A DNA stretch of 64,000 nucleotides from Marinobacterium rhizophilum (GTDB taxonomy: Bacteria > Pseudomonadota > Gammaproteobacteria > Pseudomonadales > Balneatricaceae). The position numbers and the translations under genes are program-made. The notes below the pieces were generated by a model that did no database searches, was not told the DNA's origin, and worked only from the letters and a program-made list of their open reading frames with translations. Of the stretch, positions 8,182-17,236 are shown in pieces; position 1 is the first letter of the stretch, and the number at the start of each line of letters is the position of its first letter. The DNA lies in assembly GCF_024397915.1 (NCBI RefSeq), contig NZ_CP073347.1, forward strand, positions 1,798,001 through 1,862,000, given 5' to 3'.

Positions 8182-8231
8182 CAACACCTGAAAACGCCAA
8201 TGCCACGGGCATTTCGGGAAAAATAACAAAC

Positions 8232-8247
8232 TGGCATGAACTTCGCA
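8232..8247 (+). promoter_or_regulatory. Sigma-54 promoter of nasA
   Basis: TGGCATGAACTTCGCA has the invariant GG (8233-8234) and GC (8245-8246) 12 bases apart and matches most other consensus positions. Transcription should begin near 8258, giving a leader of about 115 bases before the terminator T-run ends. It repeats the arrangement found before the nirB operon. Confidence 0.65.
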
Positions 8248-8324
8248 TAACCTAACACAATAGAGCGAAGAGCGCCGTTCCCAAGAGATTCCATTCTCAC
8301 CGGGGCGGCACCTGACGTGGAAGT

Positions 8325-8338
8325 TGGCAATGGCGCCA
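8325..8338 (+). promoter_or_regulatory. Candidate ANTAR-target antiterminator hairpin in nasA leader
   Basis: TGGC-AATGGC-GCCA forms a short hairpin with a hexaloop having A at position 1 and G at position 4. The loop differs by one base from the nirB leader loop (AAAGGC), and again the 3' arm overlaps the 5' arm of the terminator. A clear upstream partner hairpin was not identified. Confidence 0.55.
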
Positions 8339-8372
8339 TCTCCTGCCACCTGGCGGGAGATGGCGTTTTTTT
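8334..8372 (+). terminator. Leader terminator (attenuator) ahead of nasA
   Basis: CGCCATCTCCTGCC (8334-8347) pairs with GGCGGGAGATGGCG (8352-8365), 14 pairs with one G-U, around an ACCT loop, followed by seven T's. It lies after the sigma-54 promoter and about 85 bases before nasA, so it is positioned to attenuate nasA transcription. It could also stop read-through from nirD. Confidence 0.88.
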
Positions 8373-8457
8373 ATGCGCGACCGTTTGCAATGGGCGCGTA
8401 TCCTTGCCCACGCCCCCATACACCCAGGTCTGAACGACACGGCTAGCGGAAAACCTT

Positions 8458-11106
8458 ATGACACATAACACCGAGTCCAGCACCCTGACCACCTGCCCGT
8501 ACTGCGGCGTCGGCTGCGGCGTCGAGGCCCGCAGCCTCGACAACCGTCTGATTGCGGTGAGTGGCGATACCTCGCACCCGGCCAACAGCGGCCGCCTCTG
8601 CGTCAAGGGCTCGGCCCTGCATGAGACCGCCGGCACCGAAGGTCGCCTGCTGTACCCGCAGATTCAGGGTCAGCGCGTCAACTGGGATACAGCACTGGAC
8701 AAGGTCGCCGACACCTTCGCCCGCCTGATTGATCAGCATGGCCCGGATTCGGTAGCCTTTTACCTGTCCGGCCAGATCCTGACCGAAGACTATTACGTCG
8801 CCAACAAGTTGATGAAAGGCTTTATCGGCAGCGGCAATGTCGATACCAACTCGCGCCTGTGCATGTCCTCGGCGGTCGCCGGCCAAAAACGCGCCTTTGG
8901 CAGCGATACGGTACCGGCCTGCTACGACGACCTGGACCAGGCCGATCTCGTGCTGCTGACCGGCTCCAACGCCGCCTGGGCCCACCCCATCCTGTATCAG
9001 CGCCTGGCACGGGCCAAGCAGGCCCGCCCCCAGATGCAGGTGGTGGTACTGGACCCGAGACGCACGGCCACCTGCGACCTGGCCGACCGCCACCTGGCCC
9101 TCAAACCCGGCACCGATGCCTTTCTGTTCAACGGCCTGCTGAGCTACCTGGCCCGGGAAGACGCCCTGGATCACGCCTATATCGACGCGCACTGCGAAGG
9201 CTTTGATGCTGCCCTGGCCCAGGCCCAGCGCCAGTGCCCGGACCTGATCACCACCGCCGCCCACTGCGGTCTGGAACCTGCCGATGTGCAGTGGCTGTTC
9301 GAGCGTTTCGCCCGCACCGAACGCAGCCTGACGTTCTACTCCCAGGGCATTAACCAGTCGTCCTCCGGTACCGACAAGGCCAACGCCATCATCAACTGCC
9401 ACCTGGCGACCGGACGTGTCGGCAAGCCCGGCGCCAGCCCGTTCTCCATCACCGGCCAGCCCAACGCCATGGGCGGACGCGAAGTCGGCGGTCTTGCCAA
9501 CCAGCTGGCGGCCCATATGGAATTCGACAACCCGAAGCACCTGGAAACGGTGGCCGAGTTCTGGCAGGCGCCACGCCTGGCAACAACACCGGGACTGAAG
9601 GCGGTGGACCTGTTCCAGGCCATCGAGCGCGGCGAGGTCAAGGCGGTCTGGATCATGGGCACCAATCCGGCGGTGAGCCTGCCGGATTCGGCCCAGGTGC
9701 GCCGCGCACTGCAGCAATGCGAGCTGGTGGTGGTCAGCGACTGTGTCGAGCACACCGACACCACGGCGCTGGCCGATGTGCTGCTGCCGGCCACGACCTG
9801 GGCCGAGAAAGACGGCACCGTCACCAATTCGGAGCGACGCATCTCGCGCCAGCGCGGCTTCTTGCAGGCGCCGGGCGAGGCCCGCCACGACTGGCAGATC
9901 CTCTGCGATGTCGCCACCCGGCTGGGCTTTGGTGATGCCTTTGCTTACCGCCACCCGGCCGACATCTTTCAGGAGCACGCCCGCCTGTCGGGCTATCGCA
10001 ACCAGGGCAGCCGCGACTTCGATATCTCCGCCCTGGCCGAGCTGTCCCGCGCCCAGTACGACGCCCTTGCACCCATTCAGTGGCCGGTGACCGAAACCCG
10101 CCCCGAAGGGACGGCGCGCATGTTCGCAGACGGGCGTTTCTTTACGCCCACTGGCCGCGCCCGCCTGCTGCCGATCGAGGCGCGCCTGCCGGCCGGACAG
10201 CGCGAAGATGGCGACTTCGTACTCAATACCGGCCGCAGCCGCGACCAGTGGCACACCATGACCCGCACGGCGCGCAGCCCGCGCCTGCTGGATCACTGCG
10301 ACGAACCCTATGTCGAAATCAGTCAGCGGGATGCCCAGCGCCTGCGCATTCGCGGCGGTGACCTGGTCAGCCTTGCGGCCCTCAATGCCGAGTACATTGG
10401 CCGCGCACGCATCAGCAATCAGCAGCAGACGGGGTCGGTCTTCGCCCCCATCCACTGGAACGACCGCTATGCCTCCCACGGCTGTGTCGATGCCCTGGTG
10501 GCCGCCGTGACGGACCCGGTCTCCGGGCAGCCGGAGTTGAAGCAGAGCCCGGTGCGCTTGCTGGGCTTGCGTCCGCGCTGGCAGGGCATGCTGCTGAGCC
10601 TGGACAGCATCGACACACCGGCCAGCGACTACTGGAGCCGCGTCACCCTGGCCCAGGGCGAGCGCTATGCGCTGGCGGGTTTCACTGAAAGGCCGGACTG
10701 GTCAGACTGGGCAAGGAGCTGGCTGCCCGCCAGTGCCGACCTGATCGAGATGCTGGACAGCCACGCCAATCACTACCGTGCCGCCGCCTTTCGCGACGGG
10801 CGCCTGCTGTGGGTATTCATGGCCAGCTGTGATGCCGAACTGCCCCCTCCAGCCTGGCTGGCAACGCAGCTGGGTCGCACGCTCAATAGCAAGGAGCGCA
10901 TGCAGCTGCTGTCCGGCCGGGCCAGCGAGGGCGCACCCGACCAGGGGGCGATCATCTGTTCCTGTTTCCAGGTGGGAGAAAAACGCATTCGTCAGGCGAT
11001 GAAGGGCGGTGCCACATCGGTGGAGTCCCTGGGCAAGGTATTGAGCTGCGGCACCAACTGTGGCTCCTGCATTCCGGAACTCAGAGCCCTGATCGAACAC
11101 GCCTGA
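8458..11106 (+). CDS. nasA: Assimilatory nitrate reductase, catalytic subunit (molybdopterin, C-terminal [2Fe-2S])
   Basis: A cytoplasmic molybdenum enzyme of 882 aa reducing nitrate to nitrite. The N-terminal [4Fe-4S] ligands are Cys13, Cys16, Cys20 and Cys48 (CPYCGVGC ... RLCVKG). The body shows Mo-bis-MGD oxidoreductase segments such as SRLCMSSAVAG, GTNPAVSLPDS, NTGRSRDQWHTMTRT and the C-terminal dinucleotide-binding domain. A BFD-like [2Fe-2S] tail follows, with Cys834, Cys836, Cys868 and Cys871, typical of assimilatory NasA/NasC enzymes that accept electrons from a flavoprotein. No Tat signal is present, consistent with the cytoplasm. It has its own sigma-54 promoter and attenuating leader. 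The same enzyme is called nasC in some pseudomonad and Bacillus schemes. Confidence 0.95.
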   Translation: MTHNTESSTLTTCPYCGVGCGVEARSLDNRLIAVSGDTSHPANSGRLCVKGSALHETAGTEGRLLYPQIQGQRVNWDTALDKVADTFARLIDQHGPDSVAFYLSGQILTEDYYVANKLMKGFIGSGNVDTNSRLCMSSAVAGQKRAFGSDTVPACYDDLDQADLVLLTGSNAAWAHPILYQRLARAKQARPQMQVVVLDPRRTATCDLADRHLALKPGTDAFLFNGLLSYLAREDALDHAYIDAHCEGFDAALAQAQRQCPDLITTAAHCGLEPADVQWLFERFARTERSLTFYSQGINQSSSGTDKANAIINCHLATGRVGKPGASPFSITGQPNAMGGREVGGLANQLAAHMEFDNPKHLETVAEFWQAPRLATTPGLKAVDLFQAIERGEVKAVWIMGTNPAVSLPDSAQVRRALQQCELVVVSDCVEHTDTTALADVLLPATTWAEKDGTVTNSERRISRQRGFLQAPGEARHDWQILCDVATRLGFGDAFAYRHPADIFQEHARLSGYRNQGSRDFDISALAELSRAQYDALAPIQWPVTETRPEGTARMFADGRFFTPTGRARLLPIEARLPAGQREDGDFVLNTGRSRDQWHTMTRTARSPRLLDHCDEPYVEISQRDAQRLRIRGGDLVSLAALNAEYIGRARISNQQQTGSVFAPIHWNDRYASHGCVDALVAAVTDPVSGQPELKQSPVRLLGLRPRWQGMLLSLDSIDTPASDYWSRVTLAQGERYALAGFTERPDWSDWARSWLPASADLIEMLDSHANHYRAAAFRDGRLLWVFMASCDAELPPPAWLATQLGRTLNSKERMQLLSGRASEGAPDQGAIICSCFQVGEKRIRQAMKGGATSVESLGKVLSCGTNCGSCIPELRALIEHA

Positions 11107-11207
11107 GCGGCGACTTGAGACGCACCAGGGGCCAGCTGCTGCCAGCGGCTGGCGGATAAAGCCGTCCTGGCGCCAGCACAGCGGTCACCGCTCAGTGCCC
11201 GGCCGGC

Positions 11208-13853
11208 TCAATGACCCTCGCGGGCCGGGCGCAACAGCGGTATCTTGGCTGTCGTCTGCAGCAGGCGTTCGGCCTGGCCGTAGTCCAGCGGTTTGGAGAA
11301 CAGGTAGCCCTGGCCGATATCGCAGCCAAACTGGCGCAGCATACGCCACTGGGCCTCGTCTTCCAGCCCCTCGGCCACGACTTTCAGCCCCAGCGCATGG
11401 CCCATCTGGATGATGGTACGCACCACGGTGGCATCATTGGCGTTCTTGACCAGGTCATCGACAAAGCATTTGTCGATCTTCAGTGTCGCCACCGGAAAGC
11501 GGGTCAGGTAACCGAGGGAACTGTAGCCGGTACCAAAATCGTCGATCGTCAGGGACAGGCCGAGCGCGCGCAGCTGCTCGAGGCGCGGCATCACCTGGGC
11601 CAGGTTTTCGGCCAGCAGTGATTCGGTGATTTCCAGTTCCAGCTGGGTCGGGTCGATGCCATTGTCGGCAATCATCTGCCGGGTATAACTGACAATGGAA
11701 TCATCCACCAGCTGGCGTACCGAGACATTGATCGCCATGGTCAGGGAGCGGCCACCAATGGCCTGGAACCGGGCCAGGTCCTCACAGCCCTTTCTCAGCG
11801 CGAAACGCCCCAGCTCCTCGATCAGCCCGGTATCTTCCGCCACCTCGATAAACTCGTCCGGCCCCACCGTACCCAGGGCGCGGCAATCCAGCCGCATCAG
11901 GGCCTCGAAGCCCAGGATCTCGCCGCTCTCTATGGAGTTTTTGCTCTGGTACACCATATACAGATCGCCGTTTTTCACCGCCAGCGGCAACTGATGCTCC
12001 AGTTCGAGCCGGCGTTTCATGCGCTTGTCGAGCTCAGCGTCAAAGAAGGTGAAGCGCCCGCGACCGCAGCGCTTGGACTCGTACAGCGCAAGGTCGGCGT
12101 CGCGCATCAGGCCCTGCACGTCCGGACTGTCTGTGGGGTAGCAGGAAATACCGATACTGATCGACATGCTCAGGTTCTTGCCCTGCAGCTGCAGGGGGGT
12201 ACGAAAGGCTTCGAGAATGCGGCCGGCTTGCTGCTCGATCTGCACCCTGCTGGCATAACCGAAGTGAATCAGGAACTCATCGCCACTCATGTGCGACAGA
12301 TGGCCATCCTCGCCCAAAACCTGCTGCAACCGCTGCGCGACCCTGATCAGCACCTGATCACCAAACAAATGCCCAAAGGTATCGTTAATCTGCTTGAAAT
12401 TATCCAGATCCAGGTACAGCAGCGCGACTTCCGCGCGGTCATTCCAGGCCTGCTCCAGCGCCTGGGTAATCAGCTCACTGGCACGCCGCCGGTTGGGTAA
12501 TTGCGTCAGAGAGTCGAAGTTGGCCTGCTGATAGAGCAGCGACTCGGCGGCTTTGCGTTCGGAAATATCCTGGCCAATCAGGATAAAGCTGACATTGTCC
12601 GAGTCGGGTATTTCCACCAGCGAAATCGAAAATTCATACCACTGTGCGGTGCCGGCCCGCTGCCGTTCACCATACCAGCTGCCGTTGTCCAGCACCTTGC
12701 CCTGTATCTGTGACAGATCGTCGCGCAGCATGTCATGGGGCGAAAAGTTCGTCACTGGCACCCCCTTCAGGCGCGCCTCGTCCTGTTTGACATCGCCCTC
12801 AAAACGACGGTTGGCATATTCGATACACCAGTTGCTGTCGGTCACAACAACGCTGTCCTGGCTCTGCTCGATGGCCTGGGACAATTTCAACAGGTTGCCC
12901 TCGGCGGCGACACGATCATTCACCAGTCGCGTACCCGCCAGCCAGATCAGGCGATAGACCAGCAGTGCCACAAGCAGAAACAGCGCCACCACGATACCGA
13001 CGGACTGTACCTTGCCGAGCCAGAGCCAGAACATCTGGCTCATGGGCAGGAAAGCGGCGGAGACAAACTGGTACTGGGGCAGCAGCTGGGTCTGCACAAC
13101 CACGGGCTCGCCATCGAGCGACAGCGAGAAGGCATCGCCACTCATGCCATAACCACCGCGCTGACGCAGCTCGCCAAGCGTCTGGCTGTCGACCTTGCTG
13201 CTTGCCAGATCGCGCAGTATGCCCCCCGTCATGGGGTAGGCATAGCGCAGTTTGCCATCGTCGGCCAACAGCCAGAGGCGGGTGCCAGGCCGGCGCTGCA
13301 GGCTTTGCCAGATCGAGTTCTTGCCGTTGACGTTGTACAGCGCCACCACCAGGGCCAGCACATTGCCATCCGCATCAGGCAGCGCCAGAAAGGCCGGCAG
13401 CAGCGCGTCCGAGCCGGCATCCACAAAGGTTGCACCCAACTTCAGATGCTCGGTATAGCGCGCCTGGGTAATGGCGTCGCTGGAGGTCAGACTGATATCC
13501 GGCGCAACATCGGCACCCACGCCCAGCAACAGTTCGCCCCGGCGATCGAGTATCGCGAGGCCGCGGATTTGCGGCACAGTGCCGGACAGGCGATCAAGGG
13601 CTGCCTGCAACTCCGAGCGGCGCAACCTGTTGTCCTGCACCAGCGGCTGGCCGACCGACAGCAGCAGCTGTTCCTGCAGCCGAAAAAAGGTTTCAGTCTG
13701 ATCAATAAAGGTCGCGTTTTGCTGATGCAGCTCCTGCGTCACGCTGCGACGGACGTCCTTCCAGCTGAACCAGCCGTAGGAAACGACGGACAATAATACC
13801 AGTAGCGACAAGATCAGCATCGTGAGGCGCAATGGCCTGAAACTATCGGTCAT
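11208..13853 (-). CDS. Membrane GGDEF-EAL protein with extracytoplasmic sensor and PAS domain
   Basis: An inner-membrane cyclic-di-GMP protein of about 881 aa. A transmembrane helix near residues 8-28 and a second near 300 bracket a periplasmic sensor region of roughly 270 residues (CACHE-like length). A PAS domain (SFILIGQDISERKAAE) leads into a GGDEF domain whose motif is SGDEF near residue 525. The EAL domain follows (FEALMR near residue 646; NVSVRQL, ELEITESLL, DDFGTGYSSL, KIDKCFV, VAEGLE), with the expected phosphodiesterase residues apparently intact. Phosphodiesterase activity is therefore likely and cyclase activity possible. The longest frame starts at 13931, but ATG 13853, preceded by GGGA, begins directly before the first membrane helix and is preferred. 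It is convergent with nasA and is not obviously part of nitrate control. Confidence 0.92.
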   Translation of the reverse strand: MTDSFRPLRLTMLILSLLVLLSVVSYGWFSWKDVRRSVTQELHQQNATFIDQTETFFRLQEQLLLSVGQPLVQDNRLRRSELQAALDRLSGTVPQIRGLAILDRRGELLLGVGADVAPDISLTSSDAITQARYTEHLKLGATFVDAGSDALLPAFLALPDADGNVLALVVALYNVNGKNSIWQSLQRRPGTRLWLLADDGKLRYAYPMTGGILRDLASSKVDSQTLGELRQRGGYGMSGDAFSLSLDGEPVVVQTQLLPQYQFVSAAFLPMSQMFWLWLGKVQSVGIVVALFLLVALLVYRLIWLAGTRLVNDRVAAEGNLLKLSQAIEQSQDSVVVTDSNWCIEYANRRFEGDVKQDEARLKGVPVTNFSPHDMLRDDLSQIQGKVLDNGSWYGERQRAGTAQWYEFSISLVEIPDSDNVSFILIGQDISERKAAESLLYQQANFDSLTQLPNRRRASELITQALEQAWNDRAEVALLYLDLDNFKQINDTFGHLFGDQVLIRVAQRLQQVLGEDGHLSHMSGDEFLIHFGYASRVQIEQQAGRILEAFRTPLQLQGKNLSMSISIGISCYPTDSPDVQGLMRDADLALYESKRCGRGRFTFFDAELDKRMKRRLELEHQLPLAVKNGDLYMVYQSKNSIESGEILGFEALMRLDCRALGTVGPDEFIEVAEDTGLIEELGRFALRKGCEDLARFQAIGGRSLTMAINVSVRQLVDDSIVSYTRQMIADNGIDPTQLELEITESLLAENLAQVMPRLEQLRALGLSLTIDDFGTGYSSLGYLTRFPVATLKIDKCFVDDLVKNANDATVVRTIIQMGHALGLKVVAEGLEDEAQWRMLRQFGCDIGQGYLFSKPLDYGQAERLLQTTAKIPLLRPAREGH

Positions 13854-14083
13854 ACATGCATCCCGGTCCCCGATTACGGAAGCCCAACCCGGCAACGGTG
13901 CCAGCATCGCCGTCAATGGCTCCGCAGGCACAGCAGAGAACTTCCTAAAACACTATAAGTGTTTAATCCATATACTGCATCCCCGGCCACGAGATGAGCG
14001 GCTAATGTTGCGTTAACCGGTTTACGCCAGCGGCGCTCGGCGATACCCTAGCGCCCTTTCACGGATCGAGAGACGGCGGCGCC

Positions 14084-14986
14084 ATGCATGACCTGCGACT
14101 CAAAGCCAACCTGCTGTTGCTGCTGGTAGCCGCCATCTGGGGCCTTGCCTTTGTCGCCCAGCGCCTTGGCATGGATCACCTGGGGCCCTTCGGCTTTAAT
14201 GCCGCCCGCTTTTTGCTCGGCGCCCTGTCGCTGCTGCCACTGACGCTGATATTCCGTGCCCGTGCCGGCCAGGCCAGCCTGCGCCCGCTGCTGCGCGGTG
14301 GCCTGGCGGCGGGCGCCTTGCTGTTCTGCGGCGCCTCCCTGCAGCAGGCGGGACTGCTCTATACCACCGCCGGTAACGCCGGCTTTATCACCGGTCTGTA
14401 CATAGTGCTGGTCCCCCTGGCTGCCCGTCTGATGGGGCAGGCAGTCAACCGCGGCATCTGGGCCGGCGCTTCCCTCGCGCTGGCCGGGCTCTACTTCCTC
14501 AGCATCAATGACGCCATGATCATCAACCGCGGTGACCTGCTGGTACTGGTTGGTTCGGCATTCTGGGCCGGCCATGTCCTGATCATCGGCAAGCTTGCGC
14601 CCCACCTGGACGGACTGCGGCTGTCAATTATTCAGTTTCTCATCTGTGCCCTGCTGTGCCTTGTCGTCGCACTGATCTACGAGCAGGACAGCTTCACCCT
14701 CGCCAACCTTATGGCCACCTGGCAGCCCATCGCCTATGCCGGATTGCTGTCGGTCGGGGTCGCCTATACCCTGCAGGTCTATGCACAGAAACACACGCCG
14801 GCATCCCACGCCGCCATTATCATGAGTCTCGAGGCGGTATTTGCCGCCCTGGGGGGCTGGCTATTGCTGAATGAAGAATTGACCGCCCGAGCCCTGGCCG
14901 GCTGTGCCCTGATGCTTGCGGGCATGTTGCTGGCACAGCTGCCTTCACGCAAAAAGGCTGACACCCAGCCGACAGGTCACGCATAA
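14084..14986 (+). CDS. DMT-superfamily permease (two EamA domains)
   Basis: A 300-aa integral membrane protein with about ten hydrophobic helices arranged as two EamA repeats. The first opens with LLLLVAAIWGLAFVAQRLGMDHLGP and the second covers roughly residues 150-290 (GDLLVLVGSAFWAGHVLIIGKLAP; HAAIIMSLEAVFAALGGWLLLNEELT). This is the drug/metabolite transporter superfamily. The substrate cannot be read from sequence; family members export amino acids or small metabolites. It is followed at 25 bases by the COG0523 GTPase, so the two may be co-transcribed. Confidence 0.88.
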   Translation: MHDLRLKANLLLLLVAAIWGLAFVAQRLGMDHLGPFGFNAARFLLGALSLLPLTLIFRARAGQASLRPLLRGGLAAGALLFCGASLQQAGLLYTTAGNAGFITGLYIVLVPLAARLMGQAVNRGIWAGASLALAGLYFLSINDAMIINRGDLLVLVGSAFWAGHVLIIGKLAPHLDGLRLSIIQFLICALLCLVVALIYEQDSFTLANLMATWQPIAYAGLLSVGVAYTLQVYAQKHTPASHAAIIMSLEAVFAALGGWLLLNEELTARALAGCALMLAGMLLAQLPSRKKADTQPTGHA

Positions 14987-15011
14987 AATACACAGCACAA
15001 GGAATTATTGG

Positions 15012-16010
15012 ATGGCAGACAAGATCCCCGTCAATATCGTTACAGGCTTTCTTGGCGTCGGTAAAACCACGGCCATCAATGCCCTGCTCGCCCAGAAACC
15101 CGCCAATGAACGCTGGGCTGTGCTGGTCAACGAGTTCGGTCAGATTGGCGTCGACCAGGCCGCCATGCCCGACGAGGACGGCCTGCATATCAAGGAGCTT
15201 GCCGGCGGTTGTATCTGCTGCGCCCTGGGACCGGCCCTGCGCGCCGGTCTCGCGACCCTGATTCGCAGTGCCAGGCCCCAGCGCCTGATTATCGAGCCCA
15301 CGGGGCTGGGCCACCCGGAAGGCATTATCGATACACTGCAAGGTGGCAGTTTCAAGGACGTGCTGGACCTGCGCGCCATCATCTGCCTGCTGGATCCGCA
15401 GCTGCTTGAGGACCCGCGGGTCATGGCCCATGAGACATTCCAGGATCAGCTCAATCTGGCAGACATCGTCGTGCTGAACAAACTGGACCTCGCCGCCCCG
15501 ACCCTGGTCGACAAGGCGATGCAGGGACTCCAGGGCCTGTTCCCGCCCAAGCAGCGCATTGAACAGGCCCGGCATGGCCGCTTTGATATCTCCCTGCTGG
15601 ACTTGATCCGCAATGACACCCTGGCCGCGCAGTTTCCGGACAGCCACAACCAGCAACAGGGCCAGGCGCCCGATCCGCTGCAGCCCCTGCTGCTACCCGC
15701 TGTCGGCAAACCCGTGCGTCGTACCGGCCAGGGCACGGACTTTGTCAGCTGCGGCTGGGTGTTCCATAAAGACGAGGTGTTCGACTATGACAGGCTCGAA
15801 AGCATGTTGAACCACCTCGACGGTGCGCTGCGCATCAAGGGTGCCTTTCGCATCGGCTATGTCTGGGTATTCTACAACCGCGTACTGGACAGCCACGATA
15901 TCGACAAGATCGCCTGGCGGCGGGACTCCCGCGTCGAGATTATCGCACCCGAGGCACTGGACTGGGAGCGGATAGAACAGCAGCTGCAAAGCTGCATCGA
16001 GCCCGCCTGA
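15012..16010 (+). CDS. COG0523 (CobW/YjiA-type) metal-chaperone GTPase
   Basis: A cytoplasmic G3E-family GTPase of about 332 aa. Walker A is GFLGVGKTT at residues ~12-20; the metal-binding CxCC motif is GGCICCALG; an EPTGLGHP segment and the guanine-specificity motif NKLD follow. A C-terminal CobW_C-like region is present (FVSCGWVFHKDEVFD). Members deliver zinc, cobalt or nickel to client proteins; the metal here is not determined. The frame extends upstream to 14916, overlapping the permease gene, but AAGGA at 14999 supports ATG 15012. The copper-related genes just downstream are suggestive but do not prove a copper or zinc role. Confidence 0.9.
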   Translation: MADKIPVNIVTGFLGVGKTTAINALLAQKPANERWAVLVNEFGQIGVDQAAMPDEDGLHIKELAGGCICCALGPALRAGLATLIRSARPQRLIIEPTGLGHPEGIIDTLQGGSFKDVLDLRAIICLLDPQLLEDPRVMAHETFQDQLNLADIVVLNKLDLAAPTLVDKAMQGLQGLFPPKQRIEQARHGRFDISLLDLIRNDTLAAQFPDSHNQQQGQAPDPLQPLLLPAVGKPVRRTGQGTDFVSCGWVFHKDEVFDYDRLESMLNHLDGALRIKGAFRIGYVWVFYNRVLDSHDIDKIAWRRDSRVEIIAPEALDWERIEQQLQSCIEPA

Positions 16011-16128
16011 GCATCCCTGCAGCCTGGTACTCTGGCTTCCTGAGTGCCGGGCTCCCTGCGACATTCAGCCACAGGGACAAGGAGCCGGCGCTGGCCTAGA
16101 ATGCGCATGTGCCCTGAACGAGCCGGAT

Positions 16129-16623
16129 ATGACTGCAACGCCACCACAGACACCACTACAGACAACACCCGGGACACGGACACTGCTGATGCTGCTACTG
16201 GCCGCCTGCCTGCTGGCCTCGGCGCTGCTGCTGCCGCGCCTGCTGGCATCATCGCAGCCACCTGACCTGATTACAGAACCGGGCTGCGACCTTTCCGCCG
16301 GCCCCTGCAGCAGCCGTGCCGCCGAGCAGTCCATGACGCTGGCGCTGAGTTCGGGACCCGCGCAGGCCGGCAGTACCGTGCAGTTCAGCCTGCAGCTGAA
16401 GGCCGTTCCCGCCCAAGCCGTATGGCTTCAGCTGGAGGGACGGGACATGTACATGGGCATCAACCGCATCCCGCTGGAAAAATCCGCCGACTCGCCGGGA
16501 CTCTGGCACGGCACAACCGAACTTGCCATCTGCACCACCGAGCTGATGCAATGGCAGGTACGCGTCGAGGCCACAGCAGCGGCCACTCCCATTACCGCCC
16601 TCTTTGAGTTCAGTTCCCAATGA
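16129..16623 (+). CDS. Single-pass membrane protein upstream of SCO (unknown, copper context)
   Basis: A 164-aa protein with one hydrophobic helix (residues ~19-41) and a periplasmic domain of about 120 residues. I do not recognise the family with confidence. The C-terminal domain has a MYMGINRIPLE segment and two Cys in the N-terminal part of the domain (EPGCDLSAGPC), plus one in ELAICTTEL. Met- and Cys-containing extracytoplasmic domains of this size next to SCO proteins can be copper ligands. Its stop overlaps the SCO start (ATGA at 16620), which implies translational coupling and a shared job in copper handling or cytochrome oxidase assembly (inference). Confidence 0.75.
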   Translation: MTATPPQTPLQTTPGTRTLLMLLLAACLLASALLLPRLLASSQPPDLITEPGCDLSAGPCSSRAAEQSMTLALSSGPAQAGSTVQFSLQLKAVPAQAVWLQLEGRDMYMGINRIPLEKSADSPGLWHGTTELAICTTELMQWQVRVEATAAATPITALFEFSSQ

Positions 16624-17216
16624 CCCATAACCTGAAAACACTGCGCATCCTGCTCATCATGAGCATCCTGCTGCTGGCCGGTATCGCCAGTGCCATTTTG
16701 CTGCGCCCAACCCCAACCGGGCAAGCCCAGGGCAGCCGCCTGGGCGGCGACTTCAGTCTGGTATCAGCCACCGGACCCGCTACGCTGGCGACCTTTCAGG
16801 GCTATCCCAGCGTCCTCTATTTCGGCTACGCCTCCTGCCCCGATGTCTGCCCCACGTCGCTGGCCGTGATGGCACAGGGCTTTCGCCGCCTCGATGAAGA
16901 CCAGCAGACACGGGTACGGGGGATCTTTGTCAGCGTCGACCCCCAGCGGGATACGCCTGAGGCTCTGAGCGCCTACAGTGCCTTTTTTCACCCCAGCCTG
17001 GTCGGGCTGACGGGCAGCCGGGCGCAAATCGACGCCATCACCCAAAGCTACGGCGCCTACTACCGTATCAGTGAACAGGCAGGCTCTGCACTGGGTTACA
17101 CGGTCGATCACAGCTCGCGCCTGTACCTGCTCGATGGCGACGGTCAGCTGCTTGAGGTACTGAGTGATTCAATCAACCCCGACGAGCTGGCCGCCAAGCT
17201 GCGCGCGCTGCTCTAA
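16620..17216 (+). CDS. SCO1/SenC-family copper-binding thioredoxin-like protein
   Basis: A 198-aa membrane-anchored periplasmic protein. An N-terminal hydrophobic helix (residues ~8-28) is followed by a thioredoxin-like fold. The Cu ligands are Cys73 and Cys77 (CPDVCP) and His164 (VDHSS). SCO proteins deliver copper to, or reduce, the CuA site of cytochrome c oxidase. The gene overlaps the preceding orphan by four bases and precedes a PCuAC chaperone by 20 bases, forming a compact copper operon. Confidence 0.95.
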   Translation: MTHNLKTLRILLIMSILLLAGIASAILLRPTPTGQAQGSRLGGDFSLVSATGPATLATFQGYPSVLYFGYASCPDVCPTSLAVMAQGFRRLDEDQQTRVRGIFVSVDPQRDTPEALSAYSAFFHPSLVGLTGSRAQIDAITQSYGAYYRISEQAGSALGYTVDHSSRLYLLDGDGQLLEVLSDSINPDELAAKLRALL

Positions 17217-17236
17217 CCCGCACAAGGAATTCAGTC

